This document shows, in pieces, positions 1-12,064 of a stretch of 64,000 nucleotides of DNA. Made by a program: the position numbers and the translations under genes. The DNA is taken from NCBI RefSeq assembly GCF_001652725.1, contig NZ_LWHJ01000011.1:124001-188000 (forward strand), given 5' to 3'. A model generated the notes under the pieces. That model was not told where the DNA came from, did no database searches, and worked only from the letters and a program-made list of their open reading frames with translations. This stretch comes from Pedobacter psychrophilus (GTDB taxonomy: Bacteria; Bacteroidota; Bacteroidia; Sphingobacteriales; Sphingobacteriaceae). Each line of letters opens with the position of its first letter. Positions within the stretch are counted from its first letter, which is position 1.

Positions 1-135
1 AATATTGATTTACAGGATTATAGGTTTTTTTTGATGTTTATTAAACTTTCTACCTTACCAATTTTTCAAAATCCTTTGTATGCTGAAAATCGAGATTCAG
101 ACTAAAGATTCAAACAAAAAAATTCAAACAAAAAA

Positions 136-1818
136 CTATTTCCCAATCTCTTTAGCCCAGGTATCTTTTAGAGTAACGGTTCTGTTAAAAATCAAATGAT
201 CTGCGGTAGAATCCGCATCTAAACAAAAATAACCTTTACGGATAAATTGGTAACGCCTATCTGGATTTTCTTCTAATTGTTGTTGAGCGTTTGCTAAATC
301 TGGTTCTATATAAGCGTTTTTTAAAACAGTTAAGCTTTCTGGATTTAAATATTCTTTAAAATCACCTTCTTCTCTATCAGGTTCTTCTGATGTGAAAAGA
401 CGATCATATAATCTTACTTCGGCAGTTTTTGCATGTTTAACACTCACCCAATGCATGGTTCCCTTAACTTTTAAACCCGATGTATCTTCTCCGGATTTAG
501 ATTCTGGAAAATAAGTACAATGGATTTCAGTAACATTTCCTGCTGCATCTTTTACAAAATCATCGCATCTAACAATATAGGCGTTCTTTAAACGACTCAT
601 TAATCCAGGGCCTAAACGAAAGAATTTTTTTGGAGGTTCTTCCATAAAATCATCACGTTCTATCCAAAGTTCGTTGCTAAAAGGAATTTGCCTTTCGCCA
701 TCATGCCCTTCAACTTCTGGATTGTTTTCACCATGCAACATTTCTTCCTGGCCTTCTGGATAATTGGTGATGACCATTTTTATTGGATCTAAAACCGCCA
801 TTCTTCTCCAAGAAGTTTTGTTTAAATCCTCACGGATAAAAAATTCTAATAAACTGTATTCAATTAAATTATCTCTTTTAGCAATGCCGATGCGTTCACA
901 AAAATTACGAATAGAAGAAGGGGTAAAACCTCTTCTACGCAACCCGCTGATGGTTGGCATTCTTGGATCATCCCAGCCGTTTACAAAATTCTCATTTACC
1001 AATTGCAGTAATTTTCTTTTACTAGTTACGGTATAGTTTAAATTTCTGCGGGCAAATTCATATTGGTGAGATGGATATATTCCTAATTTCTCAATTAACC
1101 AATTGTATAAATCTCTATGCGGAATAAATTCTAAAGTACAAACAGAGTGGGTAACATGTTCAATTGCATCACTTTGTCCGTGGGCAAAATCATACATTGG
1201 GTAAATACACCATTTATCACCCGTACGGTGATGTTTTGCGTGTTTAATTCGATATAAAATAGGATCACGCATTAACATATTTACATGAGCCATATCTACT
1301 TTTGCTCTTAAAGTTTTGCTGCCATCAGGGAAATCACCATTTTTCATTTGAGCAAAAAGTGCTAAATTTTCTGCTACAGAACGATTTCTAAAAGGGCTAT
1401 CTTTTCCAATTTCTGTTGGTGTTCCTTTTAAGTTTGCCATTTCCTCTGCACTTAAATCATCTACGTAGGCAAAACCTTTTTCTATCAGCTTTACAGCAAA
1501 TTCATATAGCGTATCAAAATAATCTGAAGCGTAAAGTTCGTTTTCCCATTTAAAACCTAACCATGCGATGTCTTTTTTGATGGCATCTACATAAATGGTA
1601 TCTTCTGTAACGGGATTGGTATCATCAAAACGAAGATTGGTGTAGCCATTAAATTTTTGGGTTAATCCAAAATTTAGGCAAATAGAACTAGCATGCCCTA
1701 TATGTAAAAAGCCATTTGGCTCTGGTGGGAAGCGGGTAATAATTTTATCGTATTTGCCAGAACTTAAATCGTTCTCTACAATCTCTTCAACAAAATTTAA
1801 TGATTTTTCTTCTGACAT
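136..1818 (-). CDS. glnS: Glutaminyl-tRNA synthetase
   Basis: Class I aminoacyl-tRNA synthetase that charges tRNA-Gln in the cytoplasm. The HIGH motif is at residues 39-42 within PNGFLHIGHA. The KMSKR-like loop reads VTSKR at 264-268, with Thr in place of the usual Met. The anticodon-binding beta-barrel region fills the C-terminal half. At 560 aa it is the full family length (the E. coli enzyme is about 554 aa). A TACTTTTG -7 box lies about 20 nt upstream of the ATG on the minus strand. It is transcribed alone; ald lies about 250 nt away with a repeat in between. Identification is firm. Confidence 0.97.
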   Translation of the reverse strand: MSEEKSLNFVEEIVENDLSSGKYDKIITRFPPEPNGFLHIGHASSICLNFGLTQKFNGYTNLRFDDTNPVTEDTIYVDAIKKDIAWLGFKWENELYASDYFDTLYEFAVKLIEKGFAYVDDLSAEEMANLKGTPTEIGKDSPFRNRSVAENLALFAQMKNGDFPDGSKTLRAKVDMAHVNMLMRDPILYRIKHAKHHRTGDKWCIYPMYDFAHGQSDAIEHVTHSVCTLEFIPHRDLYNWLIEKLGIYPSHQYEFARRNLNYTVTSKRKLLQLVNENFVNGWDDPRMPTISGLRRRGFTPSSIRNFCERIGIAKRDNLIEYSLLEFFIREDLNKTSWRRMAVLDPIKMVITNYPEGQEEMLHGENNPEVEGHDGERQIPFSNELWIERDDFMEEPPKKFFRLGPGLMSRLKNAYIVRCDDFVKDAAGNVTEIHCTYFPESKSGEDTSGLKVKGTMHWVSVKHAKTAEVRLYDRLFTSEEPDREEGDFKEYLNPESLTVLKNAYIEPDLANAQQQLEENPDRRYQFIRKGYFCLDADSTADHLIFNRTVTLKDTWAKEIGK

Positions 1819-1837
1819 GCTCTAAAATTACAAGTCG

Positions 1838-1845
1838 CAAAAGTA
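1838..1845 (-). promoter_or_regulatory. -7 promoter box upstream of glnS
   Basis: Read on the minus strand this is TACTTTTG, an exact match to the Bacteroidota -7 consensus TAnnTTTG, about 20 nt before the glnS start codon. No clear -33 TTTG was found at the usual spacing, so the call rests on the -7 box and its position. Confidence 0.5.
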
Positions 1846-1932
1846 AGAATTTTTAAATATTTTTATCCATTGGATAAATTTGTATTAAATGTTGCGATAA
1901 ATTATTTAAAGCAAAAAGGCTGTAAAATGCGA

Positions 1933-2025
1933 GCGTTAACGATTGGAACGGCATCCCACGCCAGTAGTCGGGCAAGCTTTTTTCTTTTCAGAAAAAGATA
2001 TAGTGGAAAGCGTGTGAAAACGCCC
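1933..2025. repeat. Intergenic GGGCGTT...TAACGC repeat element, copy 1
   Basis: About 93 nt between glnS and ald. Read on the minus strand it begins GGGCGTT, contains a central T-run/A-run hairpin, and ends GTTAACGC. It has the same architecture as the element at 36230-36304, whose edges are GGGCGTT and CTAACGC. It is GC-richer than the surrounding DNA and has no ORF. Elements of this layout are widespread between genes in Bacteroidota; whether it is mobile or a transcript-end structure is not known. Confidence 0.6.
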
Positions 2026-2066
2026 TAATAAATTATTTCATAGGTAAGATTAAAAATTAGATCATT

Positions 2067-3212
2067 TCAATCTTCTTCTGTTCCTTCTTCCAAACCACCG
2101 TCTAAAAAATGATGAACGGCTTTATAATGTAAGTCAAATGCTTCGGCAACGCCTCGGTAAACCACTTCTCCTTTTATAATGTTTAAACCTTTTAACAGTT
2201 CGTAATTATCTAAACAGGCTTTTTTCCAGCCTTTATCGGCTAATTCTAAAACATAAGGAAATGTACTATTTGTCAATGCAATAGTGGATGTATAAGGAAC
2301 TGCACCTGGCATATTGGTAACGCAATAGTGTAAAATACCATCTACAATATAGGTTGGATTTTCATGAGTAGTAGGTTTGCAGGTTTCTATACAGCCGCCT
2401 TGGTCAACAGAGACATCAACTAAAACAGTTCCTGGTCTCATTAATTTAAGCATATCTCTGGTAATAACCATCGGCGATTTACCGCCAGGAATTAAAACCG
2501 CACCAACAATTAAATCGTGATTTGCAACTAATTTTCTGATATTATATTCGCTACTGTACATAGTTACCACATGTGGCGGCAAAATATCGTTTACGTATCT
2601 TAATCTTTGGATATTGGTATCAATTATGGTGACGTGTGCACCTAGACCCGAAGCCATTTTTGCAGCTTGAACACCAACGACACCAGCACCAATAATTAAA
2701 ACTTTTCCAGGTGTAACGCCTGGTACGCCACCTAATAAAATTCCACGACCCATTACTGGTTTTTCTAAATATCTAGCACCTTGTTGTATGGCCATTCTGC
2801 CGGCCACTTCACTCATTGGTACTAGAATAGGTAATGATTTATCGGTTGCTTCTACAGTTTCATAAGCCAAACATATTGCACCACTATCCATCATGGCATA
2901 AGTCAGTTTTTTGTTGGATGCAAAATGGAAAAAGCTAAAAATCAATTGGTTTTTACGAGCCATTTTATATTCATGTTCTTCAGGCTCTTTAACCTTAATA
3001 ATCATGTCTGCCCTTCCCCAAATTTCATCCTCAGTAGAAATAATTTCTGCACCAGCTTCTTCATAATCATCATTTCTAAAACCACTAGCAGCACCAGAAT
3101 GAGTTTCTATGAGCACTTGATGTCCTCTTTTTACCAATTCATGAGTTCCGGCAGGGGTTAAACCCACTCTATTTTCATGATTTTTCATTTCTCTAGGCAC
3201 TCCGATAATCAT
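2067..3212 (-). CDS. ald: Alanine dehydrogenase
   Basis: NAD-dependent oxidative deamination of L-alanine to pyruvate and ammonium, reversible. The N-terminal AlaDh/PNT domain carries the substrate-binding Arg15, a Lys in IIKVKEP at 73-75, and His96 in FFHFAS. The Rossmann dinucleotide motif GAGVVG is at 175-180. The protein is 381 aa, about ten residues longer than most family members because of an acidic C-terminal tail. It stands alone on the minus strand and is divergent from the DUF3891 gene. Against a transhydrogenase alpha subunit: length and the unbroken catalytic motifs fit Ald. Confidence 0.94.
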   Translation of the reverse strand: MIIGVPREMKNHENRVGLTPAGTHELVKRGHQVLIETHSGAASGFRNDDYEEAGAEIISTEDEIWGRADMIIKVKEPEEHEYKMARKNQLIFSFFHFASNKKLTYAMMDSGAICLAYETVEATDKSLPILVPMSEVAGRMAIQQGARYLEKPVMGRGILLGGVPGVTPGKVLIIGAGVVGVQAAKMASGLGAHVTIIDTNIQRLRYVNDILPPHVVTMYSSEYNIRKLVANHDLIVGAVLIPGGKSPMVITRDMLKLMRPGTVLVDVSVDQGGCIETCKPTTHENPTYIVDGILHYCVTNMPGAVPYTSTIALTNSTFPYVLELADKGWKKACLDNYELLKGLNIIKGEVVYRGVAEAFDLHYKAVHHFLDGGLEEGTEED

Positions 3213-3375
3213 AATCTCAATATTTTTAAACTAAAAGTAGTTATTTATCAATAATAATTAAGAAAAATATTAAAAAGTTAATGATTTTATTAAAAATATA
3301 TAAAAATGATAAATTATAAAATGTAACATTTAGGTTTTGAAACGAAATTTTAAATTGTAAATTTATTTTTTGAAA

Positions 3376-4143
3376 ATGATCATAAGAGAAGAGCTAGACC
3401 AGTACCTTTTTATAACCCAACATGATCATGCATACATAGCAGGAGAGATGTTTTCTAATCTAAAAAAGGAATTTCTTCCAAGTAAACACTATGAGTCTTT
3501 AAAATTCGCAATACATCAGCATGATAGGGCATGGGTTATACCAGATTCTCATCCTTTATTAGATGATTATACTGGGAAACCATATAGTTTTCTTAACTAT
3601 CCTGAAAAACTAAAATTACAGTTTTATAAGTTTGGTATAGAGCAGGTAAACATGGCCAATTCTTACGCAGCAATATTATGCAGTTTACACTATTGTAGTT
3701 TGGTGAAAAACAATGTTTCTAACGATTGTAAAGTATTTGTAGAAAAGGAAAAATTGCGCCAGAAACATTTAATAAATAAGTTAAAACTTTCCCAAAACGA
3801 AGTTGAGATACTTGATTATCAAATTAAAATACTAAACCTTTGCGATAACATTGCATTATATGTTTGCATGACCCAGCCAAATATTAGAAAAGATTATGAA
3901 CATCCTATGTTTGAAAAAGGATTTGAAAATTCAGATTTCTTTAATCAGTCTGGTTACAGAGGTATTGTCCCTATGTTTATCCAGGGCAAGCTAAAGGTTA
4001 AATTTAATTACTCTCCATTTGAGCATCATTTTGATGTTAAAATCATTTATAAAACAGTAACCAAAAGTTTAATTAAAGAAATAGGTTTAGCTTCTGCTTA
4101 TCAACAAGCCAATTCTAGTTATTATGCTTTAAGAATCACCTAG
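3376..4143 (+). CDS. DUF3891 family protein
   Basis: A 255-aa protein of unknown function. It opens with the family pattern MIIREE...LFITQHDHAYIAGE, followed by AIHQHDRAW; the paired His-Asp motifs (QHDH and QHD) suggest a metal site like that of HD-type proteins. That is inference only. The family normally begins at this Met, so ATG 3376 is preferred over the TTG two codons upstream. There is no signal peptide, so it is probably cytoplasmic. It is divergent from ald. A second DUF3891-type protein lies at 59705-60436. Confidence 0.8.
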   Translation: MIIREELDQYLFITQHDHAYIAGEMFSNLKKEFLPSKHYESLKFAIHQHDRAWVIPDSHPLLDDYTGKPYSFLNYPEKLKLQFYKFGIEQVNMANSYAAILCSLHYCSLVKNNVSNDCKVFVEKEKLRQKHLINKLKLSQNEVEILDYQIKILNLCDNIALYVCMTQPNIRKDYEHPMFEKGFENSDFFNQSGYRGIVPMFIQGKLKVKFNYSPFEHHFDVKIIYKTVTKSLIKEIGLASAYQQANSSYYALRIT

Positions 4144-4252
4144 ATTTTACCGATAAAATAGCACAGTTCACCGAGTTTCTAATGCCACTTGTCGGAATTC
4201 CATTCCACAATTTTTCAAAAGCCTTTACATTTATCCTATAAATTAAAAAGTA

Positions 4253-5065
4253 ATGGAAAATCAAGAAATAAAAAGACACCCAAATCCTAACGGAAAAAAA
4301 GTTATTGGGGCAGCGATACTCTTAGTAGGAGTTGCGCTATTAGTGAAACAATTTAATTTAATCCAATTCCCGTCCTGGCTGTTTAGCTGGCCAATGATAT
4401 TGATTGTAATTGGATTAGCAAGCGGTGTAAAGCATAATTTTAAAAAACCAGGCTCATTTATCATGATTTTGATTGGAGGGGTTTTTCTTTTAGAAAAAAT
4501 GAATTCCGACTGGAATGTTGGTAACGTAACTTGGCCAATTATTTTAATTGGAATAGGGATATGGTTTATTTTTGGCAAAGGATATAAAAGGAAAGATTAC
4601 GCAAATGGAAGAAATAAATGGAGAGAAAATTTCGATTTAACTTATGATTCTGCTGCTCAAAATTACGATAGCCAAACACCAAAAAATGAAGAGCCTGTAG
4701 CTAATGAAACCCACCGCACTACAGGCGATGAATTTTTAGACAGTGTATCTGTTTTTGGTGGAAATAAGAAAAACGTCCTATCAAAGGATTTTAAAGGAGG
4801 AGATATTGTAACCATTATGGGAGGCTGTGAAATTAATTTTCTTCATGCTGATATTATTGGAACAGTAGTTTTAGATGTTACCCAAATAATGGGAGGCACT
4901 AAAATAGTGATTCCACCAACCTGGGATGTGGTAACAGAAATGACCGCTATTTTTGGTGGGATTGATGACAAAAGATCATTGGTACAAGTGTTACCAGATA
5001 GAAGTAAAATATTGTTAATAAAAGGCACTTCTATTTTTGCCGGTATAGAAATCAGAAATTTTTAA
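4253..5065 (+). CDS. LiaF-like membrane protein (DUF5668 plus C-terminal LiaF-type domain)
   Basis: A 270-aa protein. The first about 110 residues hold four short hydrophobic segments of the DUF5668/LiaF transmembrane type (ILLVGVALLV, WPMILIVIGL, FIMILIGGVFLL, WPIILIGIGIWFIF). After a charged linker, residues about 155-270 form a beta-repeat domain rich in FGG/MGG turns, as in the LiaF C-terminal cell-wall stress domain. It sits 15 nt before the DUF4288 gene and upstream of a LytS/LytTR pair, which suggests a link to envelope sensing. In Firmicutes LiaF inhibits a sensor kinase; a comparable role here is inference. Confidence 0.82.
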   Translation: MENQEIKRHPNPNGKKVIGAAILLVGVALLVKQFNLIQFPSWLFSWPMILIVIGLASGVKHNFKKPGSFIMILIGGVFLLEKMNSDWNVGNVTWPIILIGIGIWFIFGKGYKRKDYANGRNKWRENFDLTYDSAAQNYDSQTPKNEEPVANETHRTTGDEFLDSVSVFGGNKKNVLSKDFKGGDIVTIMGGCEINFLHADIIGTVVLDVTQIMGGTKIVIPPTWDVVTEMTAIFGGIDDKRSLVQVLPDRSKILLIKGTSIFAGIEIRNF

Positions 5066-5080
5066 CATAAAGATTAAACG

Positions 5081-5419
5081 ATGAATTGGTTTGTAGCAAA
5101 AATGATATTTCAGATTGAGGGTAGCGAAAGTTCTTATCCTCAATTTGATGAGCAATTAAGATTAATAGATGCCATAAATGAAGAATTAGCTTTAGAAATG
5201 GCGCATCAATTAGGTTACATCTATCAAGATGAACTGAAATCTAATAAACAAACAACAGTAAAATGGAAATTTGTTGCAGTAACAGAATTAGAACATTTGG
5301 GCAATTTAGAACATGGCAAAGAAATACATTATCACATTGTAGAACCAGACAACCTAGAAAATTATCTTTGTTTTATTGATGAGAAAGCAAATGCGTTAAG
5401 AAAAAGGAAAACAGCATAA
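5081..5419 (+). CDS. DUF4288 family protein
   Basis: A small 112-aa soluble protein. It opens MNWFVAKMIFQIEG and later has the pattern KWKFVAVTELEHL, both typical of DUF4288. No catalytic motif or signal sequence is visible. It lies between the LiaF-like gene (15 nt gap) and the sensor kinase (2 nt gap), so it is probably co-transcribed with both. Function unknown. Confidence 0.8.
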   Translation: MNWFVAKMIFQIEGSESSYPQFDEQLRLIDAINEELALEMAHQLGYIYQDELKSNKQTTVKWKFVAVTELEHLGNLEHGKEIHYHIVEPDNLENYLCFIDEKANALRKRKTA

Positions 5420-5421
5420 TT

Positions 5422-6455
5422 GTGGCAAATTCTCCATTATCTGATAGAAAGTTTAAGTGGGCATTTTTATCCATACTGATAATTTTGGGGAGTTTGCAAT
5501 ACTATACTTTGCTAAGTTTAGGCATATCAGAAAACGTTGCTTTAAAGGATAGTGTAGTTTCAAATGCCATTTTAGGCTTGGTTTGTTGGATAATTTCAAA
5601 CGTATTTTATTATTATCGACCTAAAGGCACAAAATATATTTATGTAATTGTGTTGTGTTTAATTTTATCTGCAAAATATGCAGCTATCATTAGGTATTCG
5701 TTTTTTAAATTGATTAGCAATGATTTAATTTATCAGAATATCATCATCACATCATTGCCAATTCGGTTTGCTTTTTGTTTTTTATTGATTGGCTGTATGT
5801 CTGCCATTAGCATTTTATATTATAACCAACAAGATCATCAGGAATTAATCGAACGTAAAAACGAGGCAGAAAAGCTCACAAGAGATGCAGAATTGTCATC
5901 TTTAAGAGAGAAATTACAACCCCATTTTTTATTCAATAGTTTAAATTCTATTTCGGCATTAACTTTAAGCAAACCGCAAGAAGCCAGGAAAATGGTGCAA
6001 CAATTGTCGGATTTTTTAAGGGGAACCATTAAAAAAAATGATGATTTAACAAATCTCCAATCAGAATTAGAACATCTGGACCTTTATTTAGAGATAGAAA
6101 AAGTAAGGTTTGGTAATCGTTTAAATACTCAAATCTTAAATGATGGAGAATCTTTACTAAAACTAATTCCGCCAATGTTGTTGCAACCCATTGTAGAAAA
6201 CGCCATCAAATTTGGTCTTTACGATACATTAGATAACGTTACCATACAAATAGTAACAAGTTTTGAAAATCCATATTTAAAAATTAACATTTCTAATCCC
6301 TTTGACCCAGAAACGGCGCATCCTAATAAAGGAACAGGTTTCGGCCTAAACAGCACTCAAAGAAGGTTGGCTTTATTATATAGCCGTACGGACTTATTAA
6401 AAACATCAATAACAAAAAACACTTTTACAACCACAATTTTAATCCCTCAAACCAC

Positions 6456-6459
<4 letters not shown>
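5422..6459 (+). CDS. LytS-type sensor histidine kinase
   Basis: A 345-aa membrane sensor kinase that probably phosphorylates the LytTR regulator directly downstream. Four hydrophobic segments cover about residues 13-132, followed by a short coiled coil. The phospho-acceptor His168 lies in the His_kinase motif LQPHFLFNSLN. The HATPase region has the N-box VENAIKFG and a G-box at GTGFGLNS. The start is GTG, two nt after the DUF4288 stop. The 3' end overlaps the regulator gene by 4 nt. There is no periplasmic sensing domain, so the signal is likely within or at the membrane. Confidence 0.92.
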
Positions 6460-9250
<2,791 letters not shown>

Positions 9251-9290
9251 ATTTCAAAAATCACTTTATATTAAGTTTTATTTTATTTAG

Positions 9291-9298
9291 TACTTTCG
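9291..9298 (+). promoter_or_regulatory. -7 promoter box for the DUF6913-dapA operon
   Basis: TACTTTCG matches TAnnTTTG with one mismatch and lies about 63 nt before the ATG of the DUF6913 gene, in an AT-rich intergenic segment after ligA. The -33 element is uncertain. Confidence 0.4.
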
Positions 9299-9361
9299 CA
9301 ATCCTATTTAACAGCAATTAAAATTTAAATATCGTTTTAAAACGATTTAAGAAATAAATAA

Positions 9362-9895
9362 ATGATTGAACTAATAAATCAAATACGTTTGAGGTTTGGC
9401 TTTCATCAGTTAAAACAAGAGATAAAAAAACAGATGCGTAAAAACAAATCTGTTTCTTTAGATGATGCTAAAAACATAGGTATATTGGTAAATATCCAAA
9501 ACCAAAATCAGTTAACCGAAGCAGAAGATATAGTAAAAAGTTTATCAGGAAATAATAAGAAAGTTAAATTATTGGGTTTCATTTCTGATAAAAGCTTAAA
9601 GCTAAAATCTAATATTATAGATCTAATCTCATTAGAAGACGTTGAATGGAATCTTATCCCTAAAAAAGATAAAATCAAAAACTTTGTAAATAATGAGTTT
9701 GATATCCTTTTAAACCTTTGTACAGAAATTTGTTTCCCTTTGGTTTATATTACTGCATTATCAAAATCGTTGTTTAAAGTTGGGGCTTATGATAAAAAGA
9801 ACTCCCCTTTCTTCGATTTTATGTTGGCAACCCAGCAACATAGCATAACCGGTTTTACAACCGAATTAAAATACTATTTAGATAAAATAAAATGA
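9362..9895 (+). CDS. DUF6913 family protein
   Basis: A 177-aa conserved Bacteroidota protein of unknown function. It has a basic N-terminus with QMRKNKSVSLDDAKNIGIL, then an alternating alpha/beta pattern and the motif FDILLNLCTE followed by the hydrophobic FPLVYITALS. No transmembrane segment or catalytic signature is clear. It overlaps dapA by 4 nt (ATGA), so the two are translationally coupled. This pairing suggests a role near lysine/DAP metabolism or the envelope, which is inference from position only. The family name is from recall. Confidence 0.7.
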   Translation: MIELINQIRLRFGFHQLKQEIKKQMRKNKSVSLDDAKNIGILVNIQNQNQLTEAEDIVKSLSGNNKKVKLLGFISDKSLKLKSNIIDLISLEDVEWNLIPKKDKIKNFVNNEFDILLNLCTEICFPLVYITALSKSLFKVGAYDKKNSPFFDFMLATQQHSITGFTTELKYYLDKIK

Positions 9896-10773
9896 GCAAA
9901 TTTTTTGGGACCGGAGTAGCCATGGTTACGCCTTTTCTTGAGGATGGAAATGTTGATTTTGATGCTTTAACAAAAGTTATTGAGCACTTAATCAGCGGAA
10001 AAGTAGATTATATTGTGGTAATGGGCACCACTGCCGAATCGGCAACTTTAACTAAAGAAGAGAAACAGAAAATCTTCCAATTCACTGCTCAAAAAGTAAA
10101 CAATCGAATTCCATTAGTTGCCGGGATTGGAGGAAATAATACAGCAGAAATAGTAGAAGCAGTTTCAAAATTTGATATGGCAGGTTATGAGGCAGTGCTT
10201 TCTGTTGTTCCGTACTATAATAAGCCTAATCAAGAAGGCATTTATCAGCATTATAAGGCTATAGCCGAAGCTTCAAAATTACCTATCATTCTTTATAATG
10301 TTCCAGGCCGTACGGGTGTTACCATGTCTGCCGAAACAACTTTGCGTTTAGCTAAAGAAAAAAACATCATCGCCACAAAAGAGGCATCCGGAAATTTTGA
10401 TATTTTTAACGAGATAGCAGCCAACAAACCAGAAGGTTTTTTATTGATTTCTGGCGATGATCCGGTTACTTTACCAATGATGGCTATTGGTGCAGTTGGG
10501 ATTATTTCGGTAATCGGGAACGCAGTTCCATTGCAACTTTCTACAATGGTGCGCCATGGTTTAAAAGGAGATTTCAGCGCTGCCCATGCTGCTCATTTTA
10601 GTCTATTAGAATTCACCAAGCTATGTTTTATAGAAGGCAACCCAGCTGGTGTAAAAGCAGGTATGAAAGCCTTAAATATTTGCGATGATCATTTAAGATT
10701 GCCACTAGTTAAGGTAACAGAACAAACTCGTTCTAAAATTGAAGTAGAGATTAAAATGCTTTCAGGTAATTGA
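9892..10773 (+). CDS. dapA: 4-hydroxy-tetrahydrodipicolinate synthase
   Basis: Condenses pyruvate and aspartate semialdehyde, the first committed step of DAP/lysine synthesis. The TIM barrel has GTTAES at 45-50 (substrate binding), Tyr135 in LYNVPGRTG and the Schiff-base Lys163 in ATKEASG. At 293 aa it has the normal length. DAP made from this pathway feeds MurE, encoded later in the window and carrying the meso-DAP motif. It overlaps the upstream DUF6913 gene. Confidence 0.97.
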   Translation: MSKFFGTGVAMVTPFLEDGNVDFDALTKVIEHLISGKVDYIVVMGTTAESATLTKEEKQKIFQFTAQKVNNRIPLVAGIGGNNTAEIVEAVSKFDMAGYEAVLSVVPYYNKPNQEGIYQHYKAIAEASKLPIILYNVPGRTGVTMSAETTLRLAKEKNIIATKEASGNFDIFNEIAANKPEGFLLISGDDPVTLPMMAIGAVGIISVIGNAVPLQLSTMVRHGLKGDFSAAHAAHFSLLEFTKLCFIEGNPAGVKAGMKALNICDDHLRLPLVKVTEQTRSKIEVEIKMLSGN

Positions 10774-10875
10774 AAAGATGAAAAGAAATTAAACATTAGT
10801 TTATTTACTTAATGTTTAATTTTTTGGCAGTTTTATTGGGTACTTAATTTTTTTAATAAATCCATTCTCTTTTAA

Positions 10876-11967
10876 ATGCAAGTTGTAAATAAAGAATACC
10901 CGTTCTACCTAAAATTAGCCTGTATTTTGTTAAGTATTATAGCTTTATGTTACATTGCTATTTACACAAAAGAACTCTTATCACCATTGATATTTTCTTG
11001 TTTGTTTTCTATGGTTTTAATGCCTTTAACAAACTTTTTTGAAAAAAAATGGAAGTTCCATCGTGGTTTGGCCGCAATGGTTTCAGTATTACTTTTGTTA
11101 AGCTTAATTATCCTTGTCCTATATTTTATTGGTTCTCAAGTAAGCAATTTGGCTGATGATTGGCCACGTTTTCAAAGTCAACTTAATTCTACAGTACAAA
11201 AAGCGCAAATTTATATAGAAAGTACGCTACACATCAAAGCGTCTAAACAACTAGATTACATTCATCAAGCCACTACAAAGTTGCTATCATCAAGCACTGT
11301 TTTTGCTGCGGCAACTTTATTGTCTTTATCGTCTATATTCTTGTTTTTGATCTTCACTTTCATTTATACCTTTTTCTTTTTGCTTTATCGCAGACTAATT
11401 AAGAAATTTTTAATGGCTGTTTTTAAAGATGAGAATAGTTTGGTGGTGATTGATGTTATTGAGAATGTACAATCAATTATCAGGAAATATATTCTCGGGT
11501 TACTTTTAGAAATGGCAATTGTAGCAGCTATTGCTTGTTTAGCATTTTGGGCATTAGGAATAAAATATGCAATTTTATTAGGTTTAATAACAGGGATTTT
11601 TAATATCATTCCCTACATAGGGATATTTGTGGCATTGGTTATTAGCGTCCTCATCACTTTTGCAACAGCAACAATTCTTTCCAAAACTTTATTAGTCCTC
11701 ATCACCATAATCATTATACATTTAATAGATAGTAACATTTTATTGCCAATAATTGTGGGTTCAAAAGTCAGGATAAATGCTTTAATTACAATTTTAGGTG
11801 TGGTTATAGGTGAAATGCTTTGGGGTATTTCTGGGATGTTTCTTTCTATACCAGTTATGGCAGTTCTCAAAATCATTTTTGATAGGATAGAGAGTTTTAA
11901 ACCCTGGGGAATGATTATGGGAGAAGATGAAAAGGTTTTTGAACCTTTAGAAGAAATTTTAAGTTGA
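10876..11967 (+). CDS. AI-2E family (TqsA/PerM-like) transporter
   Basis: A 363-aa inner-membrane protein with about eight hydrophobic helices. A paired N-terminal block covers 12-85, a soluble amphipathic region about 95-140, then a dense C-terminal bundle with the family signature GLITGIFNIIPYIGIFVALV and NILLPIIVGSKVRINAL. Members are predicted permeases or ion antiporters; the substrate cannot be deduced here. It is a single gene about 100 nt after dapA and is followed by a convergent OMP gene. Confidence 0.9.
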   Translation: MQVVNKEYPFYLKLACILLSIIALCYIAIYTKELLSPLIFSCLFSMVLMPLTNFFEKKWKFHRGLAAMVSVLLLLSLIILVLYFIGSQVSNLADDWPRFQSQLNSTVQKAQIYIESTLHIKASKQLDYIHQATTKLLSSSTVFAAATLLSLSSIFLFLIFTFIYTFFFLLYRRLIKKFLMAVFKDENSLVVIDVIENVQSIIRKYILGLLLEMAIVAAIACLAFWALGIKYAILLGLITGIFNIIPYIGIFVALVISVLITFATATILSKTLLVLITIIIIHLIDSNILLPIIVGSKVRINALITILGVVIGEMLWGISGMFLSIPVMAVLKIIFDRIESFKPWGMIMGEDEKVFEPLEEILS

Positions 11968-12064
11968 GAAAAATTTGATAATCTATTTCTTTAGGAATTA
12001 TATATCATCCATTATGTTTCTAGTTTTATCTCAGCCGAACTTTAATCAATAATATTCCTCTGTC

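Noticed and set aside
764-1036. Open frame on the plus strand within glnS
   Set aside because: It lies fully inside glnS on the opposite strand, has no recognisable motif, and its composition follows from the glnS codons.
2925-3161. Open frame on the plus strand within ald
   Set aside because: Antisense to the conserved ald N-terminus, low-complexity hydrophobic translation, no independent start signal.
3319-3333. AAATGTAACATTT near-palindrome between ald and the DUF3891 gene
   Set aside because: It is only imperfectly symmetric in very AT-rich DNA where such matches are expected by chance; no regulator is known for it.
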